A stretch of 50,103 nt of DNA from Olsenella sp. An290 (GTDB taxonomy: Bacteria > Actinomycetota > Coriobacteriia > Coriobacteriales > Atopobiaceae), in assembly GCF_002159535.1 (NCBI RefSeq), contig NZ_NFIU01000014.1:1-50103 (forward strand), read 5' to 3'. Under the pieces are notes generated by a model. It had not been told where the DNA came from, ran no database searches, and was given only the letters and a program-made list of their open reading frames with translations. Position 1 is the first letter of the stretch, and each line of letters starts with the position of its first letter. Positions 33,378 to 42,522 of the stretch are shown piece by piece. The position numbers and the translations under genes are program-made.

Positions 33378-33449
33378 GCCGGCGCCGTCCTTCTCCCCGG
33401 CTCACTTCGCTTCGCTCGGAAATCGCCGGGCGAGAAGGACGGCGCCGGC
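33378..33449. repeat. Bulged hairpin element, copy B
   Basis: Outer arms 33378-33395 and 33432-33449 are perfect 18-bp complements. The inner stem CCGGC (33397-33401) with GCCGG (33425-33429) encloses the loop TCACTTCGCTTCGCTCGGAAATC. It lies between the leuA stop and the leuC start. Relative to copy A, an A-T pair of the inner stem is replaced by G-C on both strands while the loop is nearly unchanged. Confidence 0.85.
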
Positions 33450-33493
33450 GGCAGCTCGATGATGGCTACGGCAGCGAGAACAACTACTAGCTG

Positions 33494-35029
33494 CTACTTG
33501 CCCTCCTTGGCGCGGGTGGTCTGGATCATGCGGTTGATGGCGTTCACGTAGGCCTTGGCGCTGGACACGATGATGTCGTTGTCGGCGCCGCGACCGGTGT
33601 AGACCTTGCCGTCCTCGGCCGTGATGCGCACCGTGACCTCGCCGATGGCGTCGATGCCGCGGGTGATGGCCTTGACGGAGAACTCCGCGAGGTCGCCGTG
33701 GACCGCCACGACCTTGTCGATGGCCTGGTAGGCGGCGTCAACGGGGCCGGTGCCGGTGGCCGCGACCACGTGCTTCACGCCCAGCTCGTCGGTGATCGTG
33801 GCGGTGGCCGTGGGGATCAGCGGGTCGCCGCAGGAGACCTGCAGCGCCTCGAGCGTGTAGACGGCCGCGACGTCACGCTGGCGCTCCTGGACCATGGACT
33901 CGAGGTCCTCGTCGTAGACCTCCTTCTTCTGGTCCGCAATCTCCAGGAAGCGCTGGTAGACCTCGTCGAACTCGGCGTCGTCGAAGGTGTAGCCGAGCTC
34001 GGCCAGGCGGTGGCGCAGCGCCGCGTGGCCGGAGCGCGCCGAGAGGATGATCTCGGAGCCGGCGGCGCCCACGTCGGCGGGGTCGATGATCTCGTAGGTG
34101 TTGCGGGCCTTGAGGACGCCGTCCTGGTGGATGCCGGAGGAGTGCGCGAAGGCGTTGGCGCCCACGATGGCCTTGTTGGCCTGGACGCTCATGCCCGTGA
34201 TGCGGCTGACGAGGTGGCTCGCGCGCGTGAGCTCGGTGGTCACGATGTCGGTGTGGGCGTCGAGCTCCTGCCCGTGCATCTTGATCGCCATGACGACCTC
34301 CTCGAGGGCGGTGTTGCCGGCGCGCTCGCCCAGGCCGTTGATCGTGCACTCGATCTGGCGGGCACCGCATCTGACGCCCTGGAGGGCGAGCGCCGTGGCC
34401 ATGCCGAGGTCGTTGTGGGTGTGCACGGAGATGATGACGTTCTCGATGCCGATGACGTTATCGCTGAGGCCCTTGATGCGCCGTCCAAAGTCCTCGGGCA
34501 GCTGGTAGCCCGTGGTGTCGGGGATGTTCACGACGGTGGCGCCGGCCTTGACCACGGCCTGAATCACGCGCTCGAGGAAGGCCTGGTCGGCACGGCCCGC
34601 GTCCTCGGCGTAGAACTCGACGTCCTCGACGTACCTCTTGGCGTACTCCACGCAGTGGATGGCGCGCTCGACGCACTCGTCCTCGGTGATGCGCAGCTTG
34701 TCGCGCAGGTGAGAGGGCGACACGCCGATGCCGGTGTGGATGCGCGGGCGCTTGGCGCAGGCCAGCGCCTCGGCCGCGCGGTCGATGTCCTTCTCCACGG
34801 CGCGCGTGAGGCCGCAGACCACGCAGTCGTCACCGGCCAGCCGGCCAATCTCCTGCACGGAGCGGAAGTCGCCCGGCGAGGAGATGGGAAAGCCCGCCTC
34901 GATGACGTCCACGCCCATGCGGATGAGCTGCTGGGCAATGACGAGCTTCTCCTCGGTGTTCATGGAGGCTCCGGGGCTCTGCTCGCCGTCGCGCAGCGTG
35001 GTGTCAAAGATGTGAATCTTCCTGGTCAT
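33494..35029 (-). CDS. leuA: 2-isopropylmalate synthase
   Basis: About 511 residues. It condenses acetyl-CoA with 2-ketoisovalerate, the committed step to leucine. The catalytic domain begins [16 protein letters not shown] and includes [13 protein letters not shown] and the metal site. The C-terminal LeuA dimer domain (about 385-505) has the Leu-feedback layout ([39 protein letters not shown]). It is the first gene of the operon. Upstream are a terminator and a Leu-rich leader peptide, so transcription is probably attenuated by leucyl-tRNA supply in addition to enzyme feedback. Confidence 0.97.
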   Translation of the reverse strand: MTRKIHIFDTTLRDGEQSPGASMNTEEKLVIAQQLIRMGVDVIEAGFPISSPGDFRSVQEIGRLAGDDCVVCGLTRAVEKDIDRAAEALACAKRPRIHTGIGVSPSHLRDKLRITEDECVERAIHCVEYAKRYVEDVEFYAEDAGRADQAFLERVIQAVVKAGATVVNIPDTTGYQLPEDFGRRIKGLSDNVIGIENVIISVHTHNDLGMATALALQGVRCGARQIECTINGLGERAGNTALEEVVMAIKMHGQELDAHTDIVTTELTRASHLVSRITGMSVQANKAIVGANAFAHSSGIHQDGVLKARNTYEIIDPADVGAAGSEIILSARSGHAALRHRLAELGYTFDDAEFDEVYQRFLEIADQKKEVYDEDLESMVQERQRDVAAVYTLEALQVSCGDPLIPTATATITDELGVKHVVAATGTGPVDAAYQAIDKVVAVHGDLAEFSVKAITRGIDAIGEVTVRITAEDGKVYTGRGADNDIIVSSAKAYVNAINRMIQTTRAKEGK

Positions 35030-35081
35030 GGCCGTTGCCTTTCTCGTGTCGCGTGAGGGGTCGACAGCGCGAGCGCCGCTG

Positions 35082-35115
35082 AAAAAAAGTGCCCCGCCCC
35101 AAGGGGCGGCGGCAC
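35082..35115 (-). terminator. leuA attenuator terminator
   Basis: On the minus strand a GC-rich stem (about 12 bp, 35103-35115 with 35089-35100, one bulge) is followed by a run of seven T, then leuA 52 bases further on. It comes after the stop of the Leu-rich leader ORF. A competing GCGCGCGC pairing can form between the leader's stop region (about 35149-35156) and 35119-35128. Confidence 0.82.
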
Positions 35116-35145
35116 AGATGCGCGCGCAAGGGTGTGGTAAGAGCC

Positions 35146-35268
35146 CTAGCGCGCGCCGGCTAGCGAGAGTAGGTCCTGGGCGGCCAGCAGCAGGTCTCGG
35201 CCGCCGAGAAGGACGGGCGCGCCCATGCGCCCGGAAACTCGAACGTCAGCAGCCTCGTGCCGTGTCAT
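35146..35268 (-). CDS. Leucine-rich leader peptide of the leuACDB operon
   Basis: A 40-residue ORF starting [13 protein letters not shown] and continuing through [15 protein letters not shown] and DLLSLAGAR. It has 8 leucines, all in the second half, including the run CTG CTG CTG and two CTA codons, which look rare in these GC-rich genes. AAGGGGGG lies a few bases before the ATG. It ends 116 bases before leuA, ahead of the terminator hairpin. This is the classic arrangement of ribosome-mediated attenuation known for leu operons of actinobacteria and enterobacteria. Confidence 0.8.
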   Translation of the reverse strand: MTRHEAADVRVSGRMGAPVLLGGRDLLLAAQDLLSLAGAR

Positions 35269-35438
35269 GCTGGACCCCCTTGGGATGGCGCGCCCCCCAT
35301 GGGCGCTCTATCCCGCACTATGCCACAGCGCGACGCGACGTCTCCAGAAGGATTCGGACCGGAAACAATCGGGTCCGCGGGCGGGGCGTGCGGCGGGACG
35401 GACGGCGGGGCAAGAAGGACCGGCGCGCGACGGGACAG

Positions 35439-35465
35439 CGCCAGGCGACGGCCGCAACGCGCCGC
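35439..35465 (+). repeat. 27-bp direct repeat, copy 1
   Basis: It begins CGCCAGGCGACGGCC and matches 35929-35955 with a single difference. The two copies bracket the small membrane protein gene, 490 bases apart. Confidence 0.75.
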
Positions 35466-35475
35466 GCCGCCGCTG

Positions 35476-35871
35476 TTACGCCGAAACGGGCCGCCTCGTC
35501 ACTTCTGACACGACCGCGGCGGCGCAGCAGATGAGGAGGGCCGCGGCGAGCCAGGCGAGGTCGTGCTCGAGGGCCCCGGTCGAAGCCGCGGTGCCGTCCG
35601 GCTGGACCAGGACTCCCGTGGGCGCGACGAGGTTGGCCGCCACGTGAGCGCAGACAAAGACGAGCGCCGCCTGCGCGAGCGAGCCATGGGGCGTGGGCGC
35701 GGAGGCGAGCAGGCACCGGCGCGCCACGTAGATGAGGGCCGCGGCAAGCGCCATCCCCACCCAGAACCCGACCGGGGAGCCCCCCAGCCGAAGCGCGGCA
35801 TAGCCGACCGCACAGCACGCCGTCGACAGCAGCGCGTCAAGCGCAACGGAAGCGGGGCGACTTAGCCTCAT
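35476..35871 (-). CDS. Small membrane protein of unknown function
   Basis: About 131 residues with four hydrophobic segments (about 10-22, 28-45, 62-82 and 104-121). The start MRLSRPASVALDALLST at 35871 has GGGAGGTGG upstream; the open frame before it has no homology. The gene is bracketed by a 27-bp direct repeat. It diverges from the pyrophosphatase gene. No family is recognised; 35269-35475 holds only the leu promoter region and repeat copy 1. Confidence 0.7.
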   Translation of the reverse strand: MRLSRPASVALDALLSTACCAVGYAALRLGGSPVGFWVGMALAAALIYVARRCLLASAPTPHGSLAQAALVFVCAHVAANLVAPTGVLVQPDGTAASTGALEHDLAWLAAALLICCAAAVVSEVTRRPVSA

Positions 35872-35928
35872 GCGACCACCTCCCGGAACGCGGCGCCGGC
35901 GGCGCCAGGGCCTATAGTCCCTTATTCC

Positions 35929-35955
35929 CGCCAGGCGACGGCCACAACGCGCCGC
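35929..35955 (+). repeat. 27-bp direct repeat, copy 2
   Basis: Partner of 35439-35465 (CGCCAGGCGACGGCCACAAC and onward), located in the divergent region between the small membrane protein and the pyrophosphatase. Confidence 0.75.
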
Positions 35956-36076
35956 CCCTCCGCTTTTGCCATGAGGTGTGCGCGATTGCGTCTTTTCCGG
36001 AAACGGGGACCACAACGGGCCCGAGCGTGGCACAATCGTCACAAGCACAACCAACCCGCGCACGCAAGGAGCATCC

Positions 36077-37747
36077 ATGCCTGAGGGAATCCGCAAGGTC
36101 AACGTCATCGGCCACCTGCATCCGGACACGGACAGCATCTGCTCGGCCATCAGCTACGCATACCTCAAGAACGCCATCGAGCACACCACCATCTACGAGG
36201 CGCGCCGCGCGGGCACCGTCAACCGCGAGACGGCCTTTGTCCTCAAGCGCTTTGGCTTCGAGGAGCCCAAGCTCATCACCTCCGTCGCCCCGCAGGTCAA
36301 GGACACCGAGATTCAGCGCCAGGGCGGCATCGACGGGGAGATGAGCCTCTTCTCCGCCTGGAACCTCATGCGCGAGACCAAGGTCGACACCCTCTGCATC
36401 ACCGACGAGAACCGCACCCTCGAGGGCCTCATCGCGGTCAAGGACATCGCCAACGCCAACATGGACGTCTTCGACAACGCGGTGATCGGCAACTCGAGCA
36501 CCTGCTACGCCAGCATCGTCGACACGCTCAACGGCGAGATGATCCTTGGCGACCCCACGGCGCGCGTCGAGGGCGGCAACGTCTGCGTGGGCACCACGCC
36601 CGAGATGATGGAGGACACGGTCAAGCCGGGCGACATCGTCTTGGTGACCAACCGCTACGAGACGCAGCAGTTCGCCGTTGAGTGCGAGGCGAGCTGCCTT
36701 GTGATCTGCTGCAGCGCCCAGGTGTCGAGCCGCGTCGTCGCCGCCGCCGAGCGTCGCGGGTGCGCGATCATCGCCACGCCCTATGACACCTACGCCGCCG
36801 CGCGCCTCATCTCCATGTCCATCCCGGTGCGCGCCAAGATGCTCTCCGAGGGCATCCTCAAGGTGAGCGTGAACACCTCCATCGACGACGCCCGCAAGAT
36901 GATGGCCAAGAGCCGCCACCGCTTCTTCCCCGTCATCGACGAGGAGGGCAAGTACGTGGGCCTGCTCAGCACCCCGAACCTGCTGTCCGCCAAGAAGAAG
37001 CACGTCATCCTCGTGGACCACAACGAGCGCTCCCAGTCCGTCGAGGGCCTCGAGCAGGCCGAGATCATGGAGATCATCGACCACCACCGCATCGGCTCCA
37101 TCGAGACCGCCGGCCCCGCCTACTTCCGCAACATGCCCGTGGGCTGCACCTGCACGATCGTCTCCATGATGTACCGCGAGAACGGCGTGGAGATCCCCCG
37201 CGACATCGCCGGCCTCATGCTCTCCGCCATCCTCTCGGACACGCTCGCGTTCCGCTCCCCCACCTGCACCCAGGTCGACCGTGACACCGCCGAGGCCCTC
37301 GCCAAGATCGCGGGCGTCGACATTGCCACCTACGCCGACGAGATGTTCGAGGCGGGCGCCGACCTCACCGGTCGCACCGCCGAGGAGGTCTTCCACGGCG
37401 ACTTCAAGGTCTTCTCGCGCGGCAACGTCAAGTTTGGCGTGGGCCAGGGCACCTACATGACCGAGAACAGCCGCAAGGCCGCCGAGGCGCTCGTGGGCCC
37501 CTACCTCAAGGAGGCAGCCGCCCAGGAGGAGCTCCCGCTGATCTTCTACCTGTTCACGGACGTCAAGAGCTCCTCGAGCGAGGTCCTCTGGTACGGCGAG
37601 GGCGCCGCCGACGTGATCGCGCGCGCCTTTGACGTGGAGCCTGAGGACGGCATCGCCATGCTCCCGGGCGTCGTGAGCCGCAAGAAGCAGGTCATCCCCG
37701 CCCTCATGGCCACGCTCCAGAGCACCCAGGAGGAGCAGGACTCGTGA
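36077..37747 (+). CDS. Manganese-dependent family II inorganic pyrophosphatase with CBS/DRTGG insert
   Basis: About 556 residues. It hydrolyses pyrophosphate in the cytoplasm. The DHH domain is split: GHLHPDTDSICSA at residues 12-24 opens it, then an insert of two CBS segments around a DRTGG domain (about 75-310) regulates it by adenine nucleotides, and the DHH motif IIDHHRIG resumes the catalytic domain. The DHHA2 domain follows, ending SRKKQVIPALM. GGAG precedes the ATG. The stop overlaps the GTG start of the HD gene. Confidence 0.94.
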   Translation: MPEGIRKVNVIGHLHPDTDSICSAISYAYLKNAIEHTTIYEARRAGTVNRETAFVLKRFGFEEPKLITSVAPQVKDTEIQRQGGIDGEMSLFSAWNLMRETKVDTLCITDENRTLEGLIAVKDIANANMDVFDNAVIGNSSTCYASIVDTLNGEMILGDPTARVEGGNVCVGTTPEMMEDTVKPGDIVLVTNRYETQQFAVECEASCLVICCSAQVSSRVVAAAERRGCAIIATPYDTYAAARLISMSIPVRAKMLSEGILKVSVNTSIDDARKMMAKSRHRFFPVIDEEGKYVGLLSTPNLLSAKKKHVILVDHNERSQSVEGLEQAEIMEIIDHHRIGSIETAGPAYFRNMPVGCTCTIVSMMYRENGVEIPRDIAGLMLSAILSDTLAFRSPTCTQVDRDTAEALAKIAGVDIATYADEMFEAGADLTGRTAEEVFHGDFKVFSRGNVKFGVGQGTYMTENSRKAAEALVGPYLKEAAAQEELPLIFYLFTDVKSSSSEVLWYGEGAADVIARAFDVEPEDGIAMLPGVVSRKKQVIPALMATLQSTQEEQDS

Positions 37748-38391
37748 CGCCCTCCCCCGCAGCGCAGCCGGGCCCGCGCGACCCCCAGGGGCCGCGCGGG
37801 TCCCACTTCCTGGCCCTGCTCTCCCGCATGAAGTACATCGAGCGCTGGGCGCTCATGCGCAGCTCCCGCCCCGAGAACCTCTCCGAGCACGCGCTCGAGG
37901 TCGCGCTCATCGCCCACATGCTCTGCGTGATCGGCAACGTGCGCCACGGCCGGCACCTCGACGCCGACCGCGCCGCGCTCGTGGCCCTCTACCACGACGC
38001 CTCGGAGATCGTCACCGGGGACATGCCCACGCCCGTGAAGTACCACGACGGCACGATCCGCGACGCCTACCGGGCCGTCGAGCACGAGGCGGAGCGACGG
38101 CTGCTCGAGACCCTGCCCGATGACCTGCGCCCCACCCTTGAGGACGTCTTCTGGGGCGAGAAGAACCCCGGGGACGAGCCGCTCATGCGCCGCCTCGTGA
38201 AGGCGGCCGACAAGGTCTCCGCCCTCATCAAGTGCGTCGACGAGGCCCGCTCCGGCAACACCGAGTTCGCGAGCGCCGAGCGCACCTGCCGCGCCGCCGT
38301 CGACGAGATGGCGCGCGAGCTGCCCGAGGTCGCCGACTTCGTGGCCGAGTTCCTTCCCTCCTACGGCGCGACCCTCGACGAGCTGCTGTAG
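37744..38391 (+). CDS. HD-domain 5'-deoxynucleotidase (YfbR-like)
   Basis: About 215 residues. An HD-superfamily phosphohydrolase resembling YfbR, which dephosphorylates dNMPs. Metal-site segments are ENLSEHALEVALIAH, LYHDASEIVTGDMPTPVKY and VKAADKVSALIKC. An N-terminal Pro/Gly-rich stretch of about 20 residues precedes the domain. The start is GTG at 37744, sharing the pyrophosphatase stop as GTGA, so the two are translationally coupled. Nucleotide clean-up next to pyrophosphate removal is a sensible pairing. Confidence 0.88.
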   Translation: MTPSPAAQPGPRDPQGPRGSHFLALLSRMKYIERWALMRSSRPENLSEHALEVALIAHMLCVIGNVRHGRHLDADRAALVALYHDASEIVTGDMPTPVKYHDGTIRDAYRAVEHEAERRLLETLPDDLRPTLEDVFWGEKNPGDEPLMRRLVKAADKVSALIKCVDEARSGNTEFASAERTCRAAVDEMARELPEVADFVAEFLPSYGATLDELL

Positions 38392-38446
38392 GCCGGCGCC
38401 CCCTCGCCTTGTGACCCACGACCAAGCCCTCTGAAACGGAGACGCC

Positions 38447-39304
38447 ATGCCGCACGGCCTGCACGCCCGCCTTCCCAAGAACTTCGTGCTCGAGGAGCGC
38501 ATCGAGCGCTACGCCGACGCCATCGAGCTCGTGCCCGCAGGTCTGCGCGGCCGCTGGGCCAGCGCGTGCTTCCCGGGCATCGGGGCCGAGGGCGCCGGGG
38601 AGGGCGGGGAGGCCTTTCGGGAGGTGCGGCTCGACCTTGGCTGCGGCAAGGGCGCCTTTGCCGTCGAGGCCGCCCGCAGGAACCCTGACGTGCTCTTCGT
38701 TGCCATGGACTCCGAGCCCATCTGCGTCGCCTACGCCGCGCAGCGCGTCTGCGAGAGCGGCGTCTCCAACGTGGTGGTGGTCCCCGGGAGCGGCTTCGAC
38801 GTGACGCGGTACTTCTCGCCCGGCGAGCTCTCCCTCATCTACCTCAACTTCCCCACCCCCTTCCCGCGCAAGCGCGACGCGCACCGCCGCATGGCCTCGG
38901 TGGAGCGCCTCATGGACTTCCGGCACGTCCTCTCCCCGACGGGCGAGGTGCGCCTGCGCACGGACAGCCAGCCGCTCTTTGACTTCATGCTCACGCAGGT
39001 GCCGCTTGCGGGCTACGAGCTCGCCTGGTCGAGCCGCGACGCCCGCGCGGACTTCCCCGGGGAGCCCACGAGCGAGTACGAGGAGCGCCTGGGTGCGCAG
39101 GGGGCGCGGGTCTGCGCGCTGGCGGCGACGCCGGGCCCGGAGCCCGCGCACGTCGAGCAGACGGCCGAGCTCTCCCTTGCGGCCTATCTCCCCCGCAGCC
39201 TCGACGAGCTCGAGGGGCTGGCCTACGCGCCCCACGGGATGCAGGCGACGGTGACGAACCTCCGCAACCGCGCCGCGAAGGAGGCGGCGCGGGGCGGCCG
39301 CTGA
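38447..39304 (+). CDS. trmB: tRNA (guanine-N7-)-methyltransferase
   Basis: About 285 residues. It methylates G46 of tRNA using SAM. Motif I is LDLGCGKGAF near residues 62-71. The TrmB signature NFPTPFPRKRDAHRR replaces the common NFPDPWPKKRHxKRR; LRTDSQPLFDFML and TSEYEER are the substrate-side motifs. It is longer than usual because of an N-terminal extension and a C-terminal tail of about 70 residues after TSEYEER. It follows the HD gene by 55 bases in the same direction. Confidence 0.87.
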   Translation: MPHGLHARLPKNFVLEERIERYADAIELVPAGLRGRWASACFPGIGAEGAGEGGEAFREVRLDLGCGKGAFAVEAARRNPDVLFVAMDSEPICVAYAAQRVCESGVSNVVVVPGSGFDVTRYFSPGELSLIYLNFPTPFPRKRDAHRRMASVERLMDFRHVLSPTGEVRLRTDSQPLFDFMLTQVPLAGYELAWSSRDARADFPGEPTSEYEERLGAQGARVCALAATPGPEPAHVEQTAELSLAAYLPRSLDELEGLAYAPHGMQATVTNLRNRAAKEAARGGR

Positions 39305-39406
39305 GGCTCGACCGCTCGGGGAATCAAGGTCGCCCGGGCACGGTCCGGGTAGTAAGGTAGAGGTTCGCGTTTTTTGCCCCCGCCTTCCCAGAGGAGAGAC
39401 CTCCCC

Positions 39407-41197
39407 ATGCCCAAGCTGACCCCCGGCAACCGCCTGTACCTCTACCAGCTGCTCTCGCGCGAGCTCGGCGCGGGTCGGCAGACGCTCCTGCCCCGAGCCG
39501 AGGAGGCGCTGCGCGCGGACGGACTCGCGCCCGAGGACGTGGGCTGCGCCGACATGCGCGCGCTCTGCGAGGCGCTCCCCGAGTTCATCAAGCTCACCGT
39601 CTTCAAGAAGGGCTACGTCTACGCGACGGTCCTTCCCAACGAAGAGTACGACCGCGCGCTCGCGGCAGGCGAGAAGGACGCCGGCGACCGGGCCGCAGCC
39701 CAGGGAAAACCCTGGAAGCGCAGGAAGGGCGCCAAGGCGCTCCGCCCCGTGCGGCCGCGGCACGTCGAGCGCCCGGCGGAGCCGGCCGCCAAGGCCCCGG
39801 CGGACGAGCCGGCGGGCGAGGGGGACCGCGCGGCGACGGACGCGACGGCCGAGCCGAGCGGCCCTGCGGCCGAGGGCACGGCGGAGCACGCGGGCGGTCC
39901 CGTCGATGCGAGCGTCGACGGGACCGCCCCGGCGCCCGAGCCCGAGGAGGCGCCCGCACCGGCGGCCGAGGCCCCGGATAAGACGGGGGCAGACCTTGCG
40001 CCCGGCGCCGCGGCCGAGCCCCCCGCGCCCACCCCGGCGCCGGCGGTCGCGCCCATCACCCTCACCATCACCTACGTCCCCGAGCCCGAGGAGGCGCCGC
40101 TCGGACCCGAGGACCCCGCGCCCGCAGGCGAGGCCGCGGCCGCTGAGGCGCCCTCCCCGGAGCCGGAGCCCGACGTCGTGCCCCGCGTGCAGGCGGACCT
40201 GCCCCGGGACTTCCATGCCGACGTCCGATGCTCGAGCGAGCAGCTCAGCCTGCTCTACCAGGTCCTCCCCGTCGACGTTGACCCGCTCTCCACCCTCGAG
40301 GAGGACTTCCGCGCGGCGCGGGCGACAGGGGCGCTGGAGGGCACGCGCAGCAACGTGTCCTTCTCGCTGAGGTATCTTCAGGCAGACGGCGTCACGCCCG
40401 TCCGCGTGACGCTGAGGCGCTCGGCGCGCGCCGTGGCCGGCAAGCGCTGGGCGCTCGTCGAGGTCGACGCCGGCGAGCCCGCCGAGGTGGGCCTTGAGGG
40501 GCTCGCCGCCTCCCCCACCGGGCCGTGGTCGGGCTTTGCCGCGGCCGCGGCGGAGGGCGGCGAGCGTAGGGAGGACCCGCTCCGCACGCTCACGCAGACG
40601 GTGGTGCTCGGTCCCTGGGACGAGGTGCTCGAGCGGCTCTCCTCGCTCGCGGCCCCCGAGGACTGGGGCCAGGGACGCTGGGTCCTGCGCGCCTACCTCA
40701 CGATGACCCTCGCCCGCGACGCCGCGGCGGGGACGCTTGCGCGAGGGGGCGGCGCGTCGCGGCTGCGCCTGGACACGGGCCTGCTCACGGCAGGCGGCGA
40801 GCCCGTCGCCGCCGAGCTCGCCGCGATTCCCGGCGACATCCCCTGGCAGCTCGAGGGCTTTGTCGCGGACCCGGGCGCCGAGCGCGCGGGCACGCCCGTC
40901 CCGCCCGCGCTCCAGGCCCTCGACCCGAGCCTGCCCGCCCCCGACTTCTCCGGGGCCGCGCTCGTCGCGCGCAGCCCGCGCGCCGCGACGAGCGCCTACG
41001 ACCCCTTCGCCGACGAGGCGCGCCTGCTCGTCCCCGACGAGGGGCAGGCGCTCGCCCTGGCCCTCACGCCCGAGGGCTATGTCGCCGTGGCCACGCTCAC
41101 CCTCGCGGACGCCTATGCGTGCGCGCGCGTGCTGAGCGCAGACCAGCCCGCCTGGCTCTGCGCCGGGCGGGACGAGGACGCGGCCCCGCACGCCTGA
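39407..41197 (+). CDS. Large protein with LOTUS/OST-HTH-like N-terminus and Pro/Ala-rich linker
   Basis: About 596 residues, no certain family. Residues 1-90 (NRLYLYQLLSRELG, CEALPEFIKLTVFKKGYVYATV) resemble the OST-HTH/LOTUS winged helix or the N-terminus of DUF3825 proteins, which suggests RNA binding. Residues about 105-260 are a low-complexity Ala/Pro/Glu linker. The remaining 330 residues form a globular part, including DLPRDFHADVRCSSEQLSLLYQ, LGPWDEVLERLSSLA and PWQLEGFVADPG. The start at 39407 has GAGGAGAG upstream. TAAGGT at about 39352 may be a -10. It seems monocistronic. Function unknown. Confidence 0.6.
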   Translation: MPKLTPGNRLYLYQLLSRELGAGRQTLLPRAEEALRADGLAPEDVGCADMRALCEALPEFIKLTVFKKGYVYATVLPNEEYDRALAAGEKDAGDRAAAQGKPWKRRKGAKALRPVRPRHVERPAEPAAKAPADEPAGEGDRAATDATAEPSGPAAEGTAEHAGGPVDASVDGTAPAPEPEEAPAPAAEAPDKTGADLAPGAAAEPPAPTPAPAVAPITLTITYVPEPEEAPLGPEDPAPAGEAAAAEAPSPEPEPDVVPRVQADLPRDFHADVRCSSEQLSLLYQVLPVDVDPLSTLEEDFRAARATGALEGTRSNVSFSLRYLQADGVTPVRVTLRRSARAVAGKRWALVEVDAGEPAEVGLEGLAASPTGPWSGFAAAAAEGGERREDPLRTLTQTVVLGPWDEVLERLSSLAAPEDWGQGRWVLRAYLTMTLARDAAAGTLARGGGASRLRLDTGLLTAGGEPVAAELAAIPGDIPWQLEGFVADPGAERAGTPVPPALQALDPSLPAPDFSGAALVARSPRAATSAYDPFADEARLLVPDEGQALALALTPEGYVAVATLTLADAYACARVLSADQPAWLCAGRDEDAAPHA

Positions 41198-41308
41198 CGG
41201 TCCCCTTGGCCCCGTCTGTGTCCAGCACGTCTCAACTTGCCGGTGTGCGCCCGCGCGGGCCTCGGGCCGTGGTACGCTCCATGCGACCGCTACGACCTGG
41301 AGGCGAAC

Positions 41309-42505
41309 ATGGCCAAGATCGAGATGAAGACCCCGCTCGTCGAGATGGACGGCGACGAGATGACCCGCATCATCTGGCAGATCATCAAGGATGAGCTCAT
41401 CTGCCCGTACGTCGACCTCAAGACCGAGTACTACGACCTTGGCCTTGAGAACCGCGACAGGACCGACGACCAGGTGACCGTGGACTCCGCCGAGGCGACC
41501 CGCCGCCTGGGCGTGGCCGTCAAGTGCGCCACCATCACCCCCAACGCCGCGCGCGTGGAGGAGTACGGCCTCAAGCAGATGTGGAAGAGCCCCAACGGCA
41601 CCATCCGCGCGCTGCTCGACGGCACGGTCTTCCGCGCCCCCATCGTGGTCAAGGGCATCGACCCCGTGGTGAGCTGCTGGAAGAAGCCCATCACCATCGC
41701 CCGTCACGCCTACGGCGACGTCTACAAGAACGCCGAGATGCGCATCGACGCACCCGGCAAGGTGGAGCTCGTCTACACCGCCGAGGACGGCACCGAGCGC
41801 CGCGAGCTCGTCCACGTCTTCGACGGCCCGGGCGTGGTCCAGGGCCAGCACAACCTCGACGCCTCCATCGAGAGCTTCGCGCGCAGCTGCTTTGAGTACG
41901 CCCTCTCCACGGGCCAGGACCTGTGGTTCGCCACCAAGGACACGATCTCCAAGACCTACGACCACCGCTTCAAGGACGTCTTCGCGGACATCTACGAGGC
42001 CGAGTATCGCGAGCGCTTCGAGGCGGCCGGCATCGAGTACTTCTACACGCTGATTGACGACGCCGTGGCGCGCGTGGTCAAGTCCGAGGGCGGCTTCATC
42101 TGGGCCTGCAAGAACTACGACGGCGACGTCATGAGCGACATGCTCTCCTCGGCCTTTGGCAGCCTCGCGATGATGACCTCGGTGCTCGTGAGCCCGCACG
42201 GCTACTTTGAGTACGAGGCCGCCCACGGCACCGTCCAGCGCCACTACTACAAGCACCTCAAGGGCGAGCCCACGTCCACCAACTCCGTGGCCACGATCTT
42301 TGCCTGGACGGGGGCGCTGCGCAAGCGCGGCGAGCTGGACGAGCTTCCCGAGCTCGTGGACTTTGCCAACCGCCTGGAAGCCGCCACGGTCAAGACAATC
42401 GAGTCCGGCCGCATGACCGGCGACCTCGCGCGCATCACCTCGCTGCCGAACCCCGAGACGCTCGGCACGCGCGAGTTCATCCTCGCGGTTCGCGAGGCGC
42501 TCTAG
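41309..42505 (+). CDS. icd: NADP-dependent isocitrate dehydrogenase, eukaryotic type
   Basis: About 398 residues. It converts isocitrate to 2-oxoglutarate and supplies glutamate carbon and NADPH. The start [18 protein letters not shown] and later GTVFRAPI, the [13 protein letters not shown] segment, [11 protein letters not shown] and [12 protein letters not shown] are hallmarks of the homodimeric eukaryotic-like subfamily, not the E. coli type. CTGGAGG lies before the ATG at 41309. No other citrate-cycle gene is in the window. It is monocistronic and convergent with the GNAT gene, 17 bases away. Confidence 0.95.
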   Translation: MAKIEMKTPLVEMDGDEMTRIIWQIIKDELICPYVDLKTEYYDLGLENRDRTDDQVTVDSAEATRRLGVAVKCATITPNAARVEEYGLKQMWKSPNGTIRALLDGTVFRAPIVVKGIDPVVSCWKKPITIARHAYGDVYKNAEMRIDAPGKVELVYTAEDGTERRELVHVFDGPGVVQGQHNLDASIESFARSCFEYALSTGQDLWFATKDTISKTYDHRFKDVFADIYEAEYRERFEAAGIEYFYTLIDDAVARVVKSEGGFIWACKNYDGDVMSDMLSSAFGSLAMMTSVLVSPHGYFEYEAAHGTVQRHYYKHLKGEPTSTNSVATIFAWTGALRKRGELDELPELVDFANRLEAATVKTIESGRMTGDLARITSLPNPETLGTREFILAVREAL

Positions 42506-42522
42506 CGGCGGCGCGAGGCGCG

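Noticed and set aside
35030-35330. T-box riboswitch upstream of leuA
   Set aside because: No T-box core sequence or specifier stem was seen; a Leu-codon-rich leader ORF and terminator explain the region better.
38150-38172. Related hairpin element copy (GGCGAGAAGAACCCCGG)
   Set aside because: It lies inside the HD-domain gene and is explained by its codons.
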